In this document: one piece after another, positions 25,573-34,460 of the stretch
How positions within the stretch are numbered: the stretch's first letter is position 1
How the letters are laid out: each line of letters opens with the position of its first letter
NCBI RefSeq assembly: GCF_000317145.1
Contig: NC_020053.1
Location: forward strand, 332,519-396,518
Length of the DNA: 64,000 nt
Direction of reading: 5' to 3'
DNA from: Chamaesiphon minutus PCC 6605
GTDB lineage: Bacteria > Cyanobacteriota > Cyanobacteriia > Cyanobacteriales > Chamaesiphonaceae
Made by a program: the position numbers and the translations under genes
The notes under the pieces: model-generated
Seen by the model: the letters and a program-made list of their open reading frames with translations, nothing else
Told to the model about the DNA's origin: nothing
Databases searched by the model: none

Positions 25573-27723
25573 CTAGGGGTTCGCGTTGATGACTACGCCC
25601 ATATCATATGTACCCACCCATTCCCCTAGACCTTTAATCTGGCTGTCAGAAACACATTGAGTATCTTTAGCTTTTTGATACTTGCCCTTATACAAACCGA
25701 CACAGTGCCGCTGTAGGACTCGATAATTAGCCTTGCTCATTGCCTCATCATACTCAGCAAGAATACTAGAGGAGGCACCCCATCTAAGAGGATTGACTAG
25801 TACGGGAGTTGTTGGAGAGATCATTTGCCATTTTTGGCTGACTGTATCCCATTCCAACTTTTTAAGACCTTCTAAGTAATTATAAACATTAGGATTTTGC
25901 TGTGATGAAATCGCATCTTGTAACAGCAGTTTACTGTAGAGCGTCAAGACATCTGGTGACTGTAGATCTGTGCCCATTGCCATAGCCTGTAAGGTGCGAG
26001 TAGTGCGGCGATCGCTACCAGGCGGGACTGGGTAATCTTTCGCAGTCTTAAATATGGTCACAGGACTTTCACTATCCTTCTTGTTCCGGTTGATTCGTCC
26101 AGCAAATTGCACGATCGATTCTAATCCTGATAGTTCGCGATAGCCTTGAGTACAATCGAGATCGACACCCGTTTCGATCGCGCTAGTCGCACAAATAATT
26201 ACAGGATTGCCACCCTCTTTTGCTTCATCAACCGCTGCCTTAATCTCTGCCAAGACCACACCACGATGAGCAGGAGACATACTAGCAGTATATTTATAGA
26301 CTCGATAATTTGGCAGAGACTGCATAGCAGTATAAACATCATCACAAGCAGCCACAGTATTTGTCACAATCAGGGTGCTACTTTTTTGAGATTGGACGAT
26401 TTCAGCGGCGACAGTTTCCCATGTTAGGGGTTCCTCAGCCCATCGATATTCGACCCGTTTAGTTCCAGCAAAATATTCATCAACTTTAGCCTGCGGAAGT
26501 GCTTCGATCGGATTAATACCCAAAGGTGCGTAATCTGGCATAGTTGCCGTAGACAGGATAATCGTTACTCCGTGGTCTTGAACTAGCTGGTCGAGTACTC
26601 TAATGCAAGTAATGAGTAGCTCATTCGGTAATCCTTGCACTTCATCCAAGACAATCACAGCATTTTGCAAACTGGGCATCCGTTGCGCTGTCCGCGCTCT
26701 AGATCCCAGCAATACATCAAAAAGTTGCACCATCGTCGTCGCGATAACTGGAGTTTCCCACCACTGTCGAGAGTTACGAAGTTGCTCAGGATATTTAGTA
26801 TCGGGATCGACTAACGTACTCCAGTGTCCGAGAACATTATCCGCGCCTAATACATCTTGGTACTGACTGTAAGACTGCCCCAAAATTGCCGTCCAAGGCA
26901 CACAATAAATGACCTTTTGTTTATCCCATTCTGCGGCATGGTCGAGAGCCATTTGCATCACGCTCCAAGTTTTGGATATACCACATGGCCCACGCACTGA
27001 TAACCATCCTGGTTCGAGCTTTGCAGCTTTCCGACATTCAACATAAAAATCACCACGCAATATATCTAATGGGTTCTTTGGCTGGCTAAATTTCCCCTCA
27101 TACCAAGTAGCCAATTTATCTGCCAGTATCGTCATTGACGAGTAAGCCGCAGGTTTCCATCCATCGCTCATGGCTGCATCCTGTCGATCGGCAGCAATTA
27201 GCGCACCATACAAAAATCGTAGGCGTTGAGCGGTACGATAGTCTTGGTTGGGCATCCAATTATCTAGATCGCTATAGTTAACAGCAGCAATTGTCTTTTT
27301 TACTTCAACTAAATACTTATCATCAATTTTCCATTGACAACGATCCATATCTGGGAGCGGACGAGCAGAATCCTTTCCTGCTAACCAATCCATGCTAGGT
27401 TTCAGATCTCCCAGCCCACCGTGGTGAGCAGCAATCAGTAATGCTAATGCCCTCACCTTAAAATGAGATCGATCGGGAAATAGCTCTATTAAATAGAGCG
27501 CACCTTCCACCGCATGATGAGGAAGCCTGTCCCGATTTTCCCCGTTGGCAATTGCATTTATCCCTTCTACCCATTCAGGGCGATACTTACCATAATCGTG
27601 TAGCAGTCCGATTAACCTTGCCCAATCCGATTGGGAAGAGCATAATCGACTAGTATGATGACCAACTCCGAGTAAGTGTGGCAACAGTGGTTGATTCGGA
27701 CGAGCTAGAGGAGTGAAAGTCAT
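25573..27723 (-). CDS. cas3: Cas3 HD nuclease-helicase
   Basis: 716 residues. The N-terminal HD nuclease shows H22/H23, then LIGLLHDYGKY with H42-D43 and K46, H69-H70 and H100-H101, the metal ligands of Cas3. The SF2 helicase follows: motif I CGISKTW (S250-K251-T252), motif II LDEVQ (D360-Q363), motif III STATM, and motif VI-like IVQFAGRINR. In motif I the usual glycine before lysine is serine, an uncommon change that could weaken ATP binding. Cas3 is recruited by Cascade to unwind and degrade the target strand. The gene is transcribed toward the array and away from the cas5-cas8-cas7 operon. The family call is firm; activity of the serine variant is uncertain. Confidence 0.93.
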   Translation of the reverse strand: MTFTPLARPNQPLLPHLLGVGHHTSRLCSSQSDWARLIGLLHDYGKYRPEWVEGINAIANGENRDRLPHHAVEGALYLIELFPDRSHFKVRALALLIAAHHGGLGDLKPSMDWLAGKDSARPLPDMDRCQWKIDDKYLVEVKKTIAAVNYSDLDNWMPNQDYRTAQRLRFLYGALIAADRQDAAMSDGWKPAAYSSMTILADKLATWYEGKFSQPKNPLDILRGDFYVECRKAAKLEPGWLSVRGPCGISKTWSVMQMALDHAAEWDKQKVIYCVPWTAILGQSYSQYQDVLGADNVLGHWSTLVDPDTKYPEQLRNSRQWWETPVIATTMVQLFDVLLGSRARTAQRMPSLQNAVIVLDEVQGLPNELLITCIRVLDQLVQDHGVTIILSTATMPDYAPLGINPIEALPQAKVDEYFAGTKRVEYRWAEEPLTWETVAAEIVQSQKSSTLIVTNTVAACDDVYTAMQSLPNYRVYKYTASMSPAHRGVVLAEIKAAVDEAKEGGNPVIICATSAIETGVDLDCTQGYRELSGLESIVQFAGRINRNKKDSESPVTIFKTAKDYPVPPGSDRRTTRTLQAMAMGTDLQSPDVLTLYSKLLLQDAISSQQNPNVYNYLEGLKKLEWDTVSQKWQMISPTTPVLVNPLRWGASSSILAEYDEAMSKANYRVLQRHCVGLYKGKYQKAKDTQCVSDSQIKGLGEWVGTYDMGVVINANP

Positions 27724-27771
27724 ATTGCGATCGATTTATTCGTAAAAATTAGCCACTACCAATACAACTCA

Positions 27772-27811
27772 GTGACACCAAGCTTTCATGGTCAGGGTGG
27801 ATGGTTGGGGA
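27772..27811 (+). repeat. Weak CRISPR-repeat-like sequence upstream of cas3
   Basis: The plus strand reads GTGACACCAAGCTTTCATGG and then TCAGGGTGGATGGTTG, which aligns with gaps to the transcribed repeat (GTGACATCAGCCTTTC...GGGTTG). The match is partial and could be chance. Apart from this, 27724-27977 holds nothing else recognised. Confidence 0.25.
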
Positions 27812-27977
27812 AACCCAGGATTCAGATAAAATAGGCGTTGAAACAGAATACGTGCGAAATCTTGCAAGCTCGCTTCCAAAACCGCATTCTTCGGTCTAAT
27901 TTTTAAGCTAGAGCTGCTCGAATATCAGATTTTAGAATTGGCTCAGATTTGAGGTCGTAGCCCCATCTTGCAGCTTT

Positions 27978-30098
27978 TTACGTTAGTGCTGTCAGAATAC
28001 TGCGCTCGAAGTAGAAATCCATAGATCCCGTCGTGATATGTCGGGTCTTAAAGAGCGAACTTTGAAACGAGTCATTCGTTGATACTCCCTGAAGAATCGT
28101 GAGGAGGTGCCCAAGGCTCAAGAACCAGTAATTCATAAAGGATGCTTTTGCTGCGGGTTTAAGGCTGGCCATTTCCTCATATTGCCGAAGAAGTTCCTCT
28201 CCTTTCTTCCGAACTTTATTTACCCGAACAGCGTTCTTTCGATCGGTTGCACTAAGTCTAGAAGTCATTACTGTCCTAAGAATCTGCTCAATTACATTTC
28301 GGTCTTGCAATGCTCCAAATTCAACCGGACTTAGTGCCACGCGTTCGATAGCTCGTCCATTTAGTTTGATGCAATGATTAGAGGAGCCGTCGTGCAAGTC
28401 GAGCCTTCCATGCTCGACGAGTAGCAGCTCATGTCTACCGATCTGACATTGTGCGGCTAACAGACTTTCACAAAGGTCGTAAAACAAGTCAACATCGCTT
28501 CCGCTGCGTGCCTTTCGCGTGAGGGACTTCTTCTTCATCTCGATAAAAATAATATGAGTTGCCGTCTCTATGACAGCATCACACTCGCCATCTCTACCGT
28601 TGACGGAATACTTTCCCGACACGACACGCACGCCATGTGCTGTTAGCTCTGATTTGACTAATCTCTCAAAGGCAAGCCCAATGTTATTATCGGTTTCTGG
28701 TACCTTATCTCGGACTGCGCTTACGACTGCCTCATAGAATGCTGGAGCGCACCACGACCGATCAATCAAAATGTAGCTGCTGTTGGGAGTTTGTTCGATA
28801 AGGGGCTTAAACCAGAAATCGACCTTCGTTTGTTCGTAAGGAAGTTGGTAGTCGCGGTTTGCCGTGCCAATGGGGTGCGAAAACACACTTAGGATAGCCG
28901 CGATAGAAGATTGCTCTATGTCGGGCAACCGAGAGGCCAGCTCGTTGAAAGTAAGTCGAAACGGGCCACGCACGTCGCACGACATTTCCACGATCGCCCG
29001 CAACACTTGCGCTGCCTGACTGACTGTCCATCCAAAATGTTGAAGCGATACATCGTCTTCAAGCCAGTCAAAGAGATTTCGCAATTCCTTCTCCATGCTA
29101 CTCGGACGCGCCTGGGCAAGGTTAAACATAGCATCGTAAATCGATAATTCCTGAAGGAACCCAGTAAGCTTGGCTCCTGAATGAAATAACGTTTCAAACG
29201 TGTTGTACGGCTCCAGATCGAATGCAGCAGCGTAGGCAGTAGCAAGTTTGATAGCCTTTTTTAATGCCACTTTAACTTGCGCTTTGCTCGAAACTTGTGT
29301 CGCAGTGACGTTCTTCACGCATAGGTTGAGAAGATAAGATATCGGACAGCTTGGTTCGCGATCGCTTCCAGTAGTGCTGGTATAACGTACTGTATGATAT
29401 CGCTCCTGATTGGGATCGTATCTTTTCGTCAGCCGACGAAATAAAAAGTCAGCCGTTTTAAGTCCGCCAGCAGTTTTGATATGTGCCTCGATGTCCTCAG
29501 AAATTCGTTTTTGTTCTACAAGATCGATTTCCGCTTGGCCTGCCTTAATTGCTACAGTGTAACCCAGGCTTCTAAGTTTCTTGATGGCTTTGGCTACCTG
29601 GTATTGGCGTTGATTGAGATGCCGCATCTTATTCTCAGGACGACGAAAAGTTTCGGGTCTGAGGATGTCATAATTAGCAGCAGCGACTAGCGCGCTGCGC
29701 CAAGAATCCTCGTCGCTCAGAGAGGGCACAAGCCAACCGCCAGCACGCGTGGCATCCATTATTACTTCGATTGAAGCAAGATGCTGGAGAACTTTCTCTC
29801 CATCGGCGAAGTACCTTAAAAGAAGTTGGTTCTTCAGCGTCCGAAGTTGCAGATTTTCATTGCTGTTTGTGGGGGGGCTTAAAACGCTAGCAATTTGAGC
29901 ATAGAGGTGTTCCCCTACGTGGTGCTGAGACAAAAAGCCGTCATGAGGCAATGCCAAAATGGCATACATTTCTTCTAAGCTTTTGTTTCCTTCACTCAAA
30001 GTTGGAGTGGTTGTGTCAACTAGTCTACGAAAGACCACCTCTACGGAATCTGTCTGCGTGCTGGAGTCAGCATCTGCACGATCGTTTATCTCATTCAT
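27978..30098 (-). CDS. Large protein with C-terminal PD-(D/E)XK nuclease domain, inside the cas locus
   Basis: 706 residues from the ATG at 30098. The frame stays open to 30248, but that extension is encoded by a decayed CRISPR repeat and its flank, so the shorter start is chosen. The first 480 residues are helical and unrecognised. The C-terminal region has the restriction-endonuclease fold signature: a helix GLAFERLVKSEL, then GRDGECDAVIE and IIFIEMKKK, giving D507-x12-E520-x-K522 (numbered from 30098). Downstream, LFYDLCESLLAAQ fits the following helix. No known cas family matches. The gene sits between cas3 and cas5 and diverges from cas5 across a promoter region that contains a solitary repeat. 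It may be a separate defence nuclease, or an accessory or CRISPR-guarded effector; the latter is speculation. Confidence 0.72.
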   Translation of the reverse strand: MNEINDRADADSSTQTDSVEVVFRRLVDTTTPTLSEGNKSLEEMYAILALPHDGFLSQHHVGEHLYAQIASVLSPPTNSNENLQLRTLKNQLLLRYFADGEKVLQHLASIEVIMDATRAGGWLVPSLSDEDSWRSALVAAANYDILRPETFRRPENKMRHLNQRQYQVAKAIKKLRSLGYTVAIKAGQAEIDLVEQKRISEDIEAHIKTAGGLKTADFLFRRLTKRYDPNQERYHTVRYTSTTGSDREPSCPISYLLNLCVKNVTATQVSSKAQVKVALKKAIKLATAYAAAFDLEPYNTFETLFHSGAKLTGFLQELSIYDAMFNLAQARPSSMEKELRNLFDWLEDDVSLQHFGWTVSQAAQVLRAIVEMSCDVRGPFRLTFNELASRLPDIEQSSIAAILSVFSHPIGTANRDYQLPYEQTKVDFWFKPLIEQTPNSSYILIDRSWCAPAFYEAVVSAVRDKVPETDNNIGLAFERLVKSELTAHGVRVVSGKYSVNGRDGECDAVIETATHIIFIEMKKKSLTRKARSGSDVDLFYDLCESLLAAQCQIGRHELLLVEHGRLDLHDGSSNHCIKLNGRAIERVALSPVEFGALQDRNVIEQILRTVMTSRLSATDRKNAVRVNKVRKKGEELLRQYEEMASLKPAAKASFMNYWFLSLGHLLTILQGVSTNDSFQSSLFKTRHITTGSMDFYFERSILTALT

Positions 30099-30178
30099 TC
30101 TTTCACGATGGTAAAAATCTAAATATGGGTTTCCCCGTAGTAAGAGCCGATAGCTGCAATCCTTCTCTACAATTAGAG

Positions 30179-30214
30179 ATGACACCAGCTTTGAAAAGCT
30201 GATGAGGGTTGTAA
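30179..30214 (+). repeat. Solitary CRISPR-repeat-like element in the nuclease/cas5 divergent promoter region
   Basis: Plus-strand bases read GACACCAGCTTT, GAAAAGCTGATG, then GAGGGTTGTAA. The last 11 bases are identical to the presumed crRNA 5-prime handle of the array repeats, and the stem is changed but still foldable. It is 5 kb from the array and in opposite orientation. Bases 30215-30250 would be its spacer-like continuation, running to just before the cas5 leader. Solitary repeats near cas promoters are known to make regulatory crRNA-like RNAs (CreA, CreR) in other systems; a dead relic is the alternative. Confidence 0.75.
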
Positions 30215-30338
30215 TTATCTGATCTTGGCGAGAACTAAAGAACATCATTCATCAACTGAGTGGTGTTTTTTGTTGCTATCTGTAGAATATATCGCTAATA
30301 TTAGATAGAAGTCAAATATTCGGCAAAGGATAATTCGC

Positions 30339-31001
30339 TTGAAAGTAATCATTAGTGCTCCCCTTGGGCACTTTCAAAGACCTGGCAATCCAGGCGAACC
30401 GAGTACATACCCGATTATTACCCCCACCGCAGTGGAAGGAATCATTAATGCGGTGTATTGGCACCCAGGTCAATCAGTTCAAGTTAGATCGATTTCGATA
30501 TTAAATCCGATCGCATACACGACTGAAACTGTCACCCAACTCAATCACCAAACGGGCGATCCCTGGTTACGAACTTACGAGCTACTAGTAGAACCCAAAT
30601 ATTTAGTTGATTTTTGGCTGGAGTGCGATCCTGGTATTGACTGCGATAAACGCATCGGGCAACTAGTTAGAAGGCTCTTGAGCGGACAACACTATTACCA
30701 ACCTAGCATGGGCATCAGCGATTACCCTGCCACGGTGGAGCTACTAGCAAAGGACGCTGTTAGTCCAACACCGATCGATATCAAAGAAATGGGGCTTGGT
30801 CGAATGCCTCACTACTGGACGTGGGAACCCACCTCTAAACCTGTCAAGAAGTCATTTGCGCGTCGAACGACAGCAATGTTGGCCGATCGACCAATGGAAC
30901 GAGTCACAGGCGAAGCAGTGATGTTTGAAGCCAAAATAATTAATGGAGTAGTCGCAGTTCCGACATATCCGCGACGCGGACAGGGTGGCTATGCAAATTA
31001 A
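30339..31001 (+). CDS. cas5: Cas5, type I-C (Cas5d-like) Cascade subunit
   Basis: 220 residues from a TTG start with the ribosome-binding site AAAGGA eight bases upstream. The N-terminus reads KVIISAPLGHFQRP and then STYPIITPTAVEGIINAVYW. This is the Cas5d RAMP pattern (first strand, then SY..iTPsA..Gil.ai.W), followed by ISILNPIAYTTE. In type I-C, Cas5d replaces Cas6: it cuts pre-crRNA at the base of the repeat hairpin and keeps the 5-prime handle. No cas6 is present here, consistent with that role. It overlaps cas8c and heads the Cascade operon. Confidence 0.88.
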   Translation: MKVIISAPLGHFQRPGNPGEPSTYPIITPTAVEGIINAVYWHPGQSVQVRSISILNPIAYTTETVTQLNHQTGDPWLRTYELLVEPKYLVDFWLECDPGIDCDKRIGQLVRRLLSGQHYYQPSMGISDYPATVELLAKDAVSPTPIDIKEMGLGRMPHYWTWEPTSKPVKKSFARRTTAMLADRPMERVTGEAVMFEAKIINGVVAVPTYPRRGQGGYAN

Positions 31002-32673
31002 TTCAGTCGTCTCCCCTACTGGGATCGATCGTCCCTATGGCTATACGCCGATGGATGTGAGCATTGAAATTTTGCTGGGATCTAATGGACAAATTGGCCC
31101 TGCCAATCTAATGCCACTTGAGACAGATAACAAAACTCGCAAACGTTTTTGGTTGCCAGATCTGCCCCGCACTTCGGGGATTGCGCCAATTGTGGGATCG
31201 GACAAATTAGATTATTACCATCCGACCCGCAAGCCCCAAGCTTTTGCTGCAATGGTTGAATTTCTAAAACAACGTTGTACAGAAGTTCCAGAACTGCAAT
31301 TGATAATTGATTGGATGCAATCCGATCGTCCACTAGAATTAGAGCGACAAATTTCTGAAAAACCAAAAGCAGATATTACCGCGATCGAAAGTGGACGAAT
31401 TGTCTGGCGACTAGAAGATGGAACTTACATCCACGATCTACCCTCCATTCGATCGGCTCATGCGGCTCAAACTTTGGAACGGGCGATCGGTACTGGTGAT
31501 AGAGATCTGCTAGGAGCTTTACCCCGAATCCACTCTAAGAAACTAGCTGCTCCGCTGCTGGGATGCAATGACGATATGTTTCGTTCTTGGGGACAGCATG
31601 AAAAATTGCCTCTCAATATCTCAGCAGAAGCAGCCGTAATTGCTACCCAGAAATATACAGAATTACTAGAAGCAAAAGGTCACAACATCTGGTTAGGAAA
31701 CGGACGTTATTGGGTCTGGGGGGCATTGCCAGAGATGGCGGAACTCAGTGAGGCTGGCAAAGCTATGGCAGTTTATTTTGACTCCGATGAAGCCAAAAAC
31801 CTAGATCCAGTTCAAGCACTAGAAGACATCATCAGGGAAGTCAAAACTGGGGCTAAAGGCATCGGTAAGATACCAGAAGATCTAAAGATCGCTTGTGGCT
31901 ATATCGGGATTGGCGGCAGTGGGAAAGGGCGGACTGCGATCGGGCAGGTGACAGAATTATCTGCTTTACAACTTCTAAATAATCTGCTCCTTTACCATCA
32001 GCAACAACGTCGCTATCTGACAATTTCCAAGCCTTATTGGGTATTTGGTGCATTAACTGTAGCTGAAGGTAGCAGTAAACAAGCAGTTGCCAAAGCTAAC
32101 GAGCAGATTTTTGAAGCCATGATTAACGGGCAGTTACCACCCCAGGCAATTACTACCAGCGTTATTCATCGGCTCAAAATTGAGGGGGTTCCCAACCCCA
32201 ACGCAAAAAAATCAAACCGAGAATGGGCACAAATTGCTTATTTAGCTTGGCTTTCCCCTAATTTTATAGAAGGCGATCGAATGATGAAACCAGAAACAAC
32301 ACCAGATAATTTATTGGCTTGGCACGTTGGACGAGTCTTTGCTGCTTGCAAAGCCATGTCTTATCATTACGCTGCCCGTAGTGCGGCACCAGGAGAAGGG
32401 TGGAAAGATCCCCTTGATTCTTATCGTCAAACTCTCTTCAGTTCTCCAGCACAAGGTTTTGCCCAAATCATCGCCAAAGTTAGTCCCTACTTAGCAGCAA
32501 GACCTGATAAAGCAGTTTGGTACGACAAAACTCTGGCTGAACTTGGAGAAGATTGCCCTAATGCTTTTCCACCTAGACGTTGGACTGACAAACAAGCATT
32601 TTTCTTAGCTTTGGGAATCAGCCAATTTCAGGAAGCAAGGCGTACTGCTAATGCAGGCAAAACATCCGAATAA
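30991..32673 (+). CDS. cas8c: Cas8c (Csd1-like) large Cascade subunit
   Basis: 560 residues from ATG 30991; GTG 30985 is also in frame. The region FWLPDLPRTSGIAPIVGSDK, followed by LDYYHP, matches the Csd1/Cas8c signature (P-x-x-x-RTSGI-x-P-x-x-x-x-DK-x-x-Y). The C-terminal half is helical, as expected for the part that can also be made as the small subunit Cas11c from an internal start; no internal start was verified. Cas8c recognises the PAM and recruits Cas3. The gene lies between cas5 and cas7 as in canonical I-C operons, and the start overlaps the cas5 end by 11 bases. Confidence 0.87.
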   Translation: MQINSVVSPTGIDRPYGYTPMDVSIEILLGSNGQIGPANLMPLETDNKTRKRFWLPDLPRTSGIAPIVGSDKLDYYHPTRKPQAFAAMVEFLKQRCTEVPELQLIIDWMQSDRPLELERQISEKPKADITAIESGRIVWRLEDGTYIHDLPSIRSAHAAQTLERAIGTGDRDLLGALPRIHSKKLAAPLLGCNDDMFRSWGQHEKLPLNISAEAAVIATQKYTELLEAKGHNIWLGNGRYWVWGALPEMAELSEAGKAMAVYFDSDEAKNLDPVQALEDIIREVKTGAKGIGKIPEDLKIACGYIGIGGSGKGRTAIGQVTELSALQLLNNLLLYHQQQRRYLTISKPYWVFGALTVAEGSSKQAVAKANEQIFEAMINGQLPPQAITTSVIHRLKIEGVPNPNAKKSNREWAQIAYLAWLSPNFIEGDRMMKPETTPDNLLAWHVGRVFAACKAMSYHYAARSAAPGEGWKDPLDSYRQTLFSSPAQGFAQIIAKVSPYLAARPDKAVWYDKTLAELGEDCPNAFPPRRWTDKQAFFLALGISQFQEARRTANAGKTSE

Positions 32674-32725
32674 TCGCCAACCACAGCCCAAAATTCCATC
32701 ATCTTTATCTCAATAATTATTAACT

Positions 32726-33586
32726 ATGTCTAACACAACGACAATCGTTACAAATCCTGATGTACGCCATGACTACGTGATGATTATGGAAGGACGCATC
32801 TGTAATCCAAATGGCGACCCCAATGCCGGGAATGCACCGCGCCAGCTTCCCAATAGCCATATCTATGCAACTCCAACGAGCATGAGTAACCGCATTAACC
32901 AAACAGCAGAACTATTGTATGGTGTCAAAAATTTGTATCACAGTGGCAACAATCTGGATGATATCCAGCAGAAATATATCAAGGATAAAAAGACTCCAGC
33001 CGATCTCATGGGCGATTTTTGGGATAGGCGCGGTAATGGTGGTTTATTTGCTAGTTTTGGTAAAGATAAAAAAGAAGTAATTGATACTGGCTTTCGTGGA
33101 ATTTATCGACTTTACCCCTCTGTTTCAATCAATATACCTTCTCTAATCGAGCAAGCTGTTACCAGTGCCACAACTAATTCTAAGGGGAATCGCACGATGG
33201 GTAATGCTTCTTATATCGATTGGATAATTACTAAGGGAACAGGAACATTTAATGCTTGTATTAACAAGCAACGTAACAATATTATCGATGCTGAATATAT
33301 GGGGCAATGGCTGATTTCACTGTGGCATCATGCAATGCAAACTGCCAGTTTACAACGGGGTGAATGGGATTTGGCTGAATGTGTAATTGCTACTCATAGT
33401 ACTCCTTATGGCAATGCTCAATTGAGTAAGATCTCTAATTTAGTTAGTGTTAATGTTGATGAGCAAACACAGACTCATAGCATCGATTTAGGCACTGCCC
33501 CCGAAGGTGTAACCTTAACTCGACTGAGTGAGGCAATCGCAGGACTACAAACTCAATATCCACCAAGTGTTAATAACTTAACTTGA
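32726..33586 (+). CDS. cas7: Cas7, type I-C (Csd2-like) Cascade backbone
   Basis: 286 residues. The N-terminus contains HDYVMIMEGRICNPNGDPNA and continues GNAPRQL, the NPNGDP-x-AGN-x-PR signature of Csd2/Csh2-type Cas7 proteins. The middle has a beta-rich thumb and a basic region (TNSKGNRTMGNASYIDW). Cas7 coats the crRNA spacer in a helical filament. It is the last gene of the operon; cas4, cas1 and cas2, which normally follow in type I-C, are absent, so the locus lacks its own adaptation module in this window. Confidence 0.9.
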   Translation: MSNTTTIVTNPDVRHDYVMIMEGRICNPNGDPNAGNAPRQLPNSHIYATPTSMSNRINQTAELLYGVKNLYHSGNNLDDIQQKYIKDKKTPADLMGDFWDRRGNGGLFASFGKDKKEVIDTGFRGIYRLYPSVSINIPSLIEQAVTSATTNSKGNRTMGNASYIDWIITKGTGTFNACINKQRNNIIDAEYMGQWLISLWHHAMQTASLQRGEWDLAECVIATHSTPYGNAQLSKISNLVSVNVDEQTQTHSIDLGTAPEGVTLTRLSEAIAGLQTQYPPSVNNLT

Positions 33587-33614
33587 ATCTTGTAGCCAAA
33601 CTGTAGTAAATATA

Positions 33615-33650
33615 TTTACATCAGTCCTTCGGGGCTGATGTGGGTTTTAC
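33615..33650 (+). repeat. Solitary CRISPR-repeat-like element after cas7
   Basis: Plus-strand bases read ACATCAGTCC, TTCGGGGCTGATG, then TGGGTTTTAC. The stem CATCAGTC/GGCTGATG pairs fully, including a G-U, and the TTCGGGGCTG centre equals the array repeat variants. It lies 28 bp after the cas7 stop. It may double as the operon terminator. The remainder of 33587-33845 shows no gene. Confidence 0.65.
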
Positions 33651-33845
33651 AGCTAACTCTAGACAATGAGAAACAGCAATATAACTAACTGGGTTTAATT
33701 AGTACAGTTAAAAAATTTTACAACCATAACATCACTCATGACTACCACCTCTATTCATCAACTTCGAGCTTAGCAACAAACTTCACAGAACATCAGTGCG
33801 ATCTGGCGTAATTAAGACTAAGATCGTGGATGAAGCTTCACAATT

Positions 33846-34397
33846 TTATTTACTTTTTCCAGACTTTGCAAGAGATTGTTGCCAGCGGGCAAACTCCCGC
33901 TCGTCCGCACGTTCGGCACGTTCGATTTGACGTTGCGCCCGATCGAATGATTTAATTTTTTGGTTACAAATAGCTCCAAACTTCCGTTTGTCATGCTTCA
34001 TCGCTTCGACATAATGATTTTTGGCACCTTGCAGATCGTCGTGGATCTGCTCGACTACCGTGGCTTTAACATAGTGAGCATCAGCGCATGATGGATTGAG
34101 CTTCAAGCAAGTTTCTAAATCTTCCTCAAAATCAAACTCAAACGGTTCGTCAAATTCACCGCACTCTGCATCAAATCCTCTCGACCAACAATCTAGGTAC
34201 AGGATCGCTCGATGTAAATACAGTAAATGGGCTGTTGGGTAATCTTCGATTTCAAAGCCAATGTGAAGCATTTGGTCTTCTCGTGTATGCTCGTTAAGGC
34301 GACGATCTATGGCATCCAAATGCTCGGCCAGAATTGGATCTCTGCTTGATGAAGCACGTTGAATCTCTTGAAGAATATTCATAATAGGTTTAGCCAA
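33846..34397 (-). CDS. TPR-like helical protein, 183 aa
   Basis: Soluble, highly charged and helical. The part around LETCLKLNPSCADAHYVKAT, then DDLQGAKNHYVEAMK, has the tetratricopeptide spacing (L...P..A.A...A, then A..Y.EA...). A second copy is degenerate. The C-terminus is basic (FARWQQSLAKSGKSK). It precedes, on the same strand and 60 bp downstream of, the primase-like gene, and could be a partner in replication or copy control; that is inferred only from position. Confidence 0.6.
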   Translation of the reverse strand: MAKPIMNILQEIQRASSSRDPILAEHLDAIDRRLNEHTREDQMLHIGFEIEDYPTAHLLYLHRAILYLDCWSRGFDAECGEFDEPFEFDFEEDLETCLKLNPSCADAHYVKATVVEQIHDDLQGAKNHYVEAMKHDKRKFGAICNQKIKSFDRAQRQIERAERADEREFARWQQSLAKSGKSK

Positions 34398-34460
34398 GTA
34401 CCTACACCTATTCTACCCTGCGATCGCTCGCTCGCTGCAAGGTGGCGAATTTCCAGTAGC

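Noticed and set aside
30099-30248. The 50-residue N-terminal extension of the cas-locus nuclease
   Set aside because: It is encoded by the solitary CRISPR repeat and its flank; the ATG at 30098 gives a normal start.
33615-33650. Dismissing the hairpin after cas7 as a plain terminator
   Set aside because: A terminator function remains possible, but the loop and stem match the array repeat too closely to be unrelated; kept as a repeat relic.
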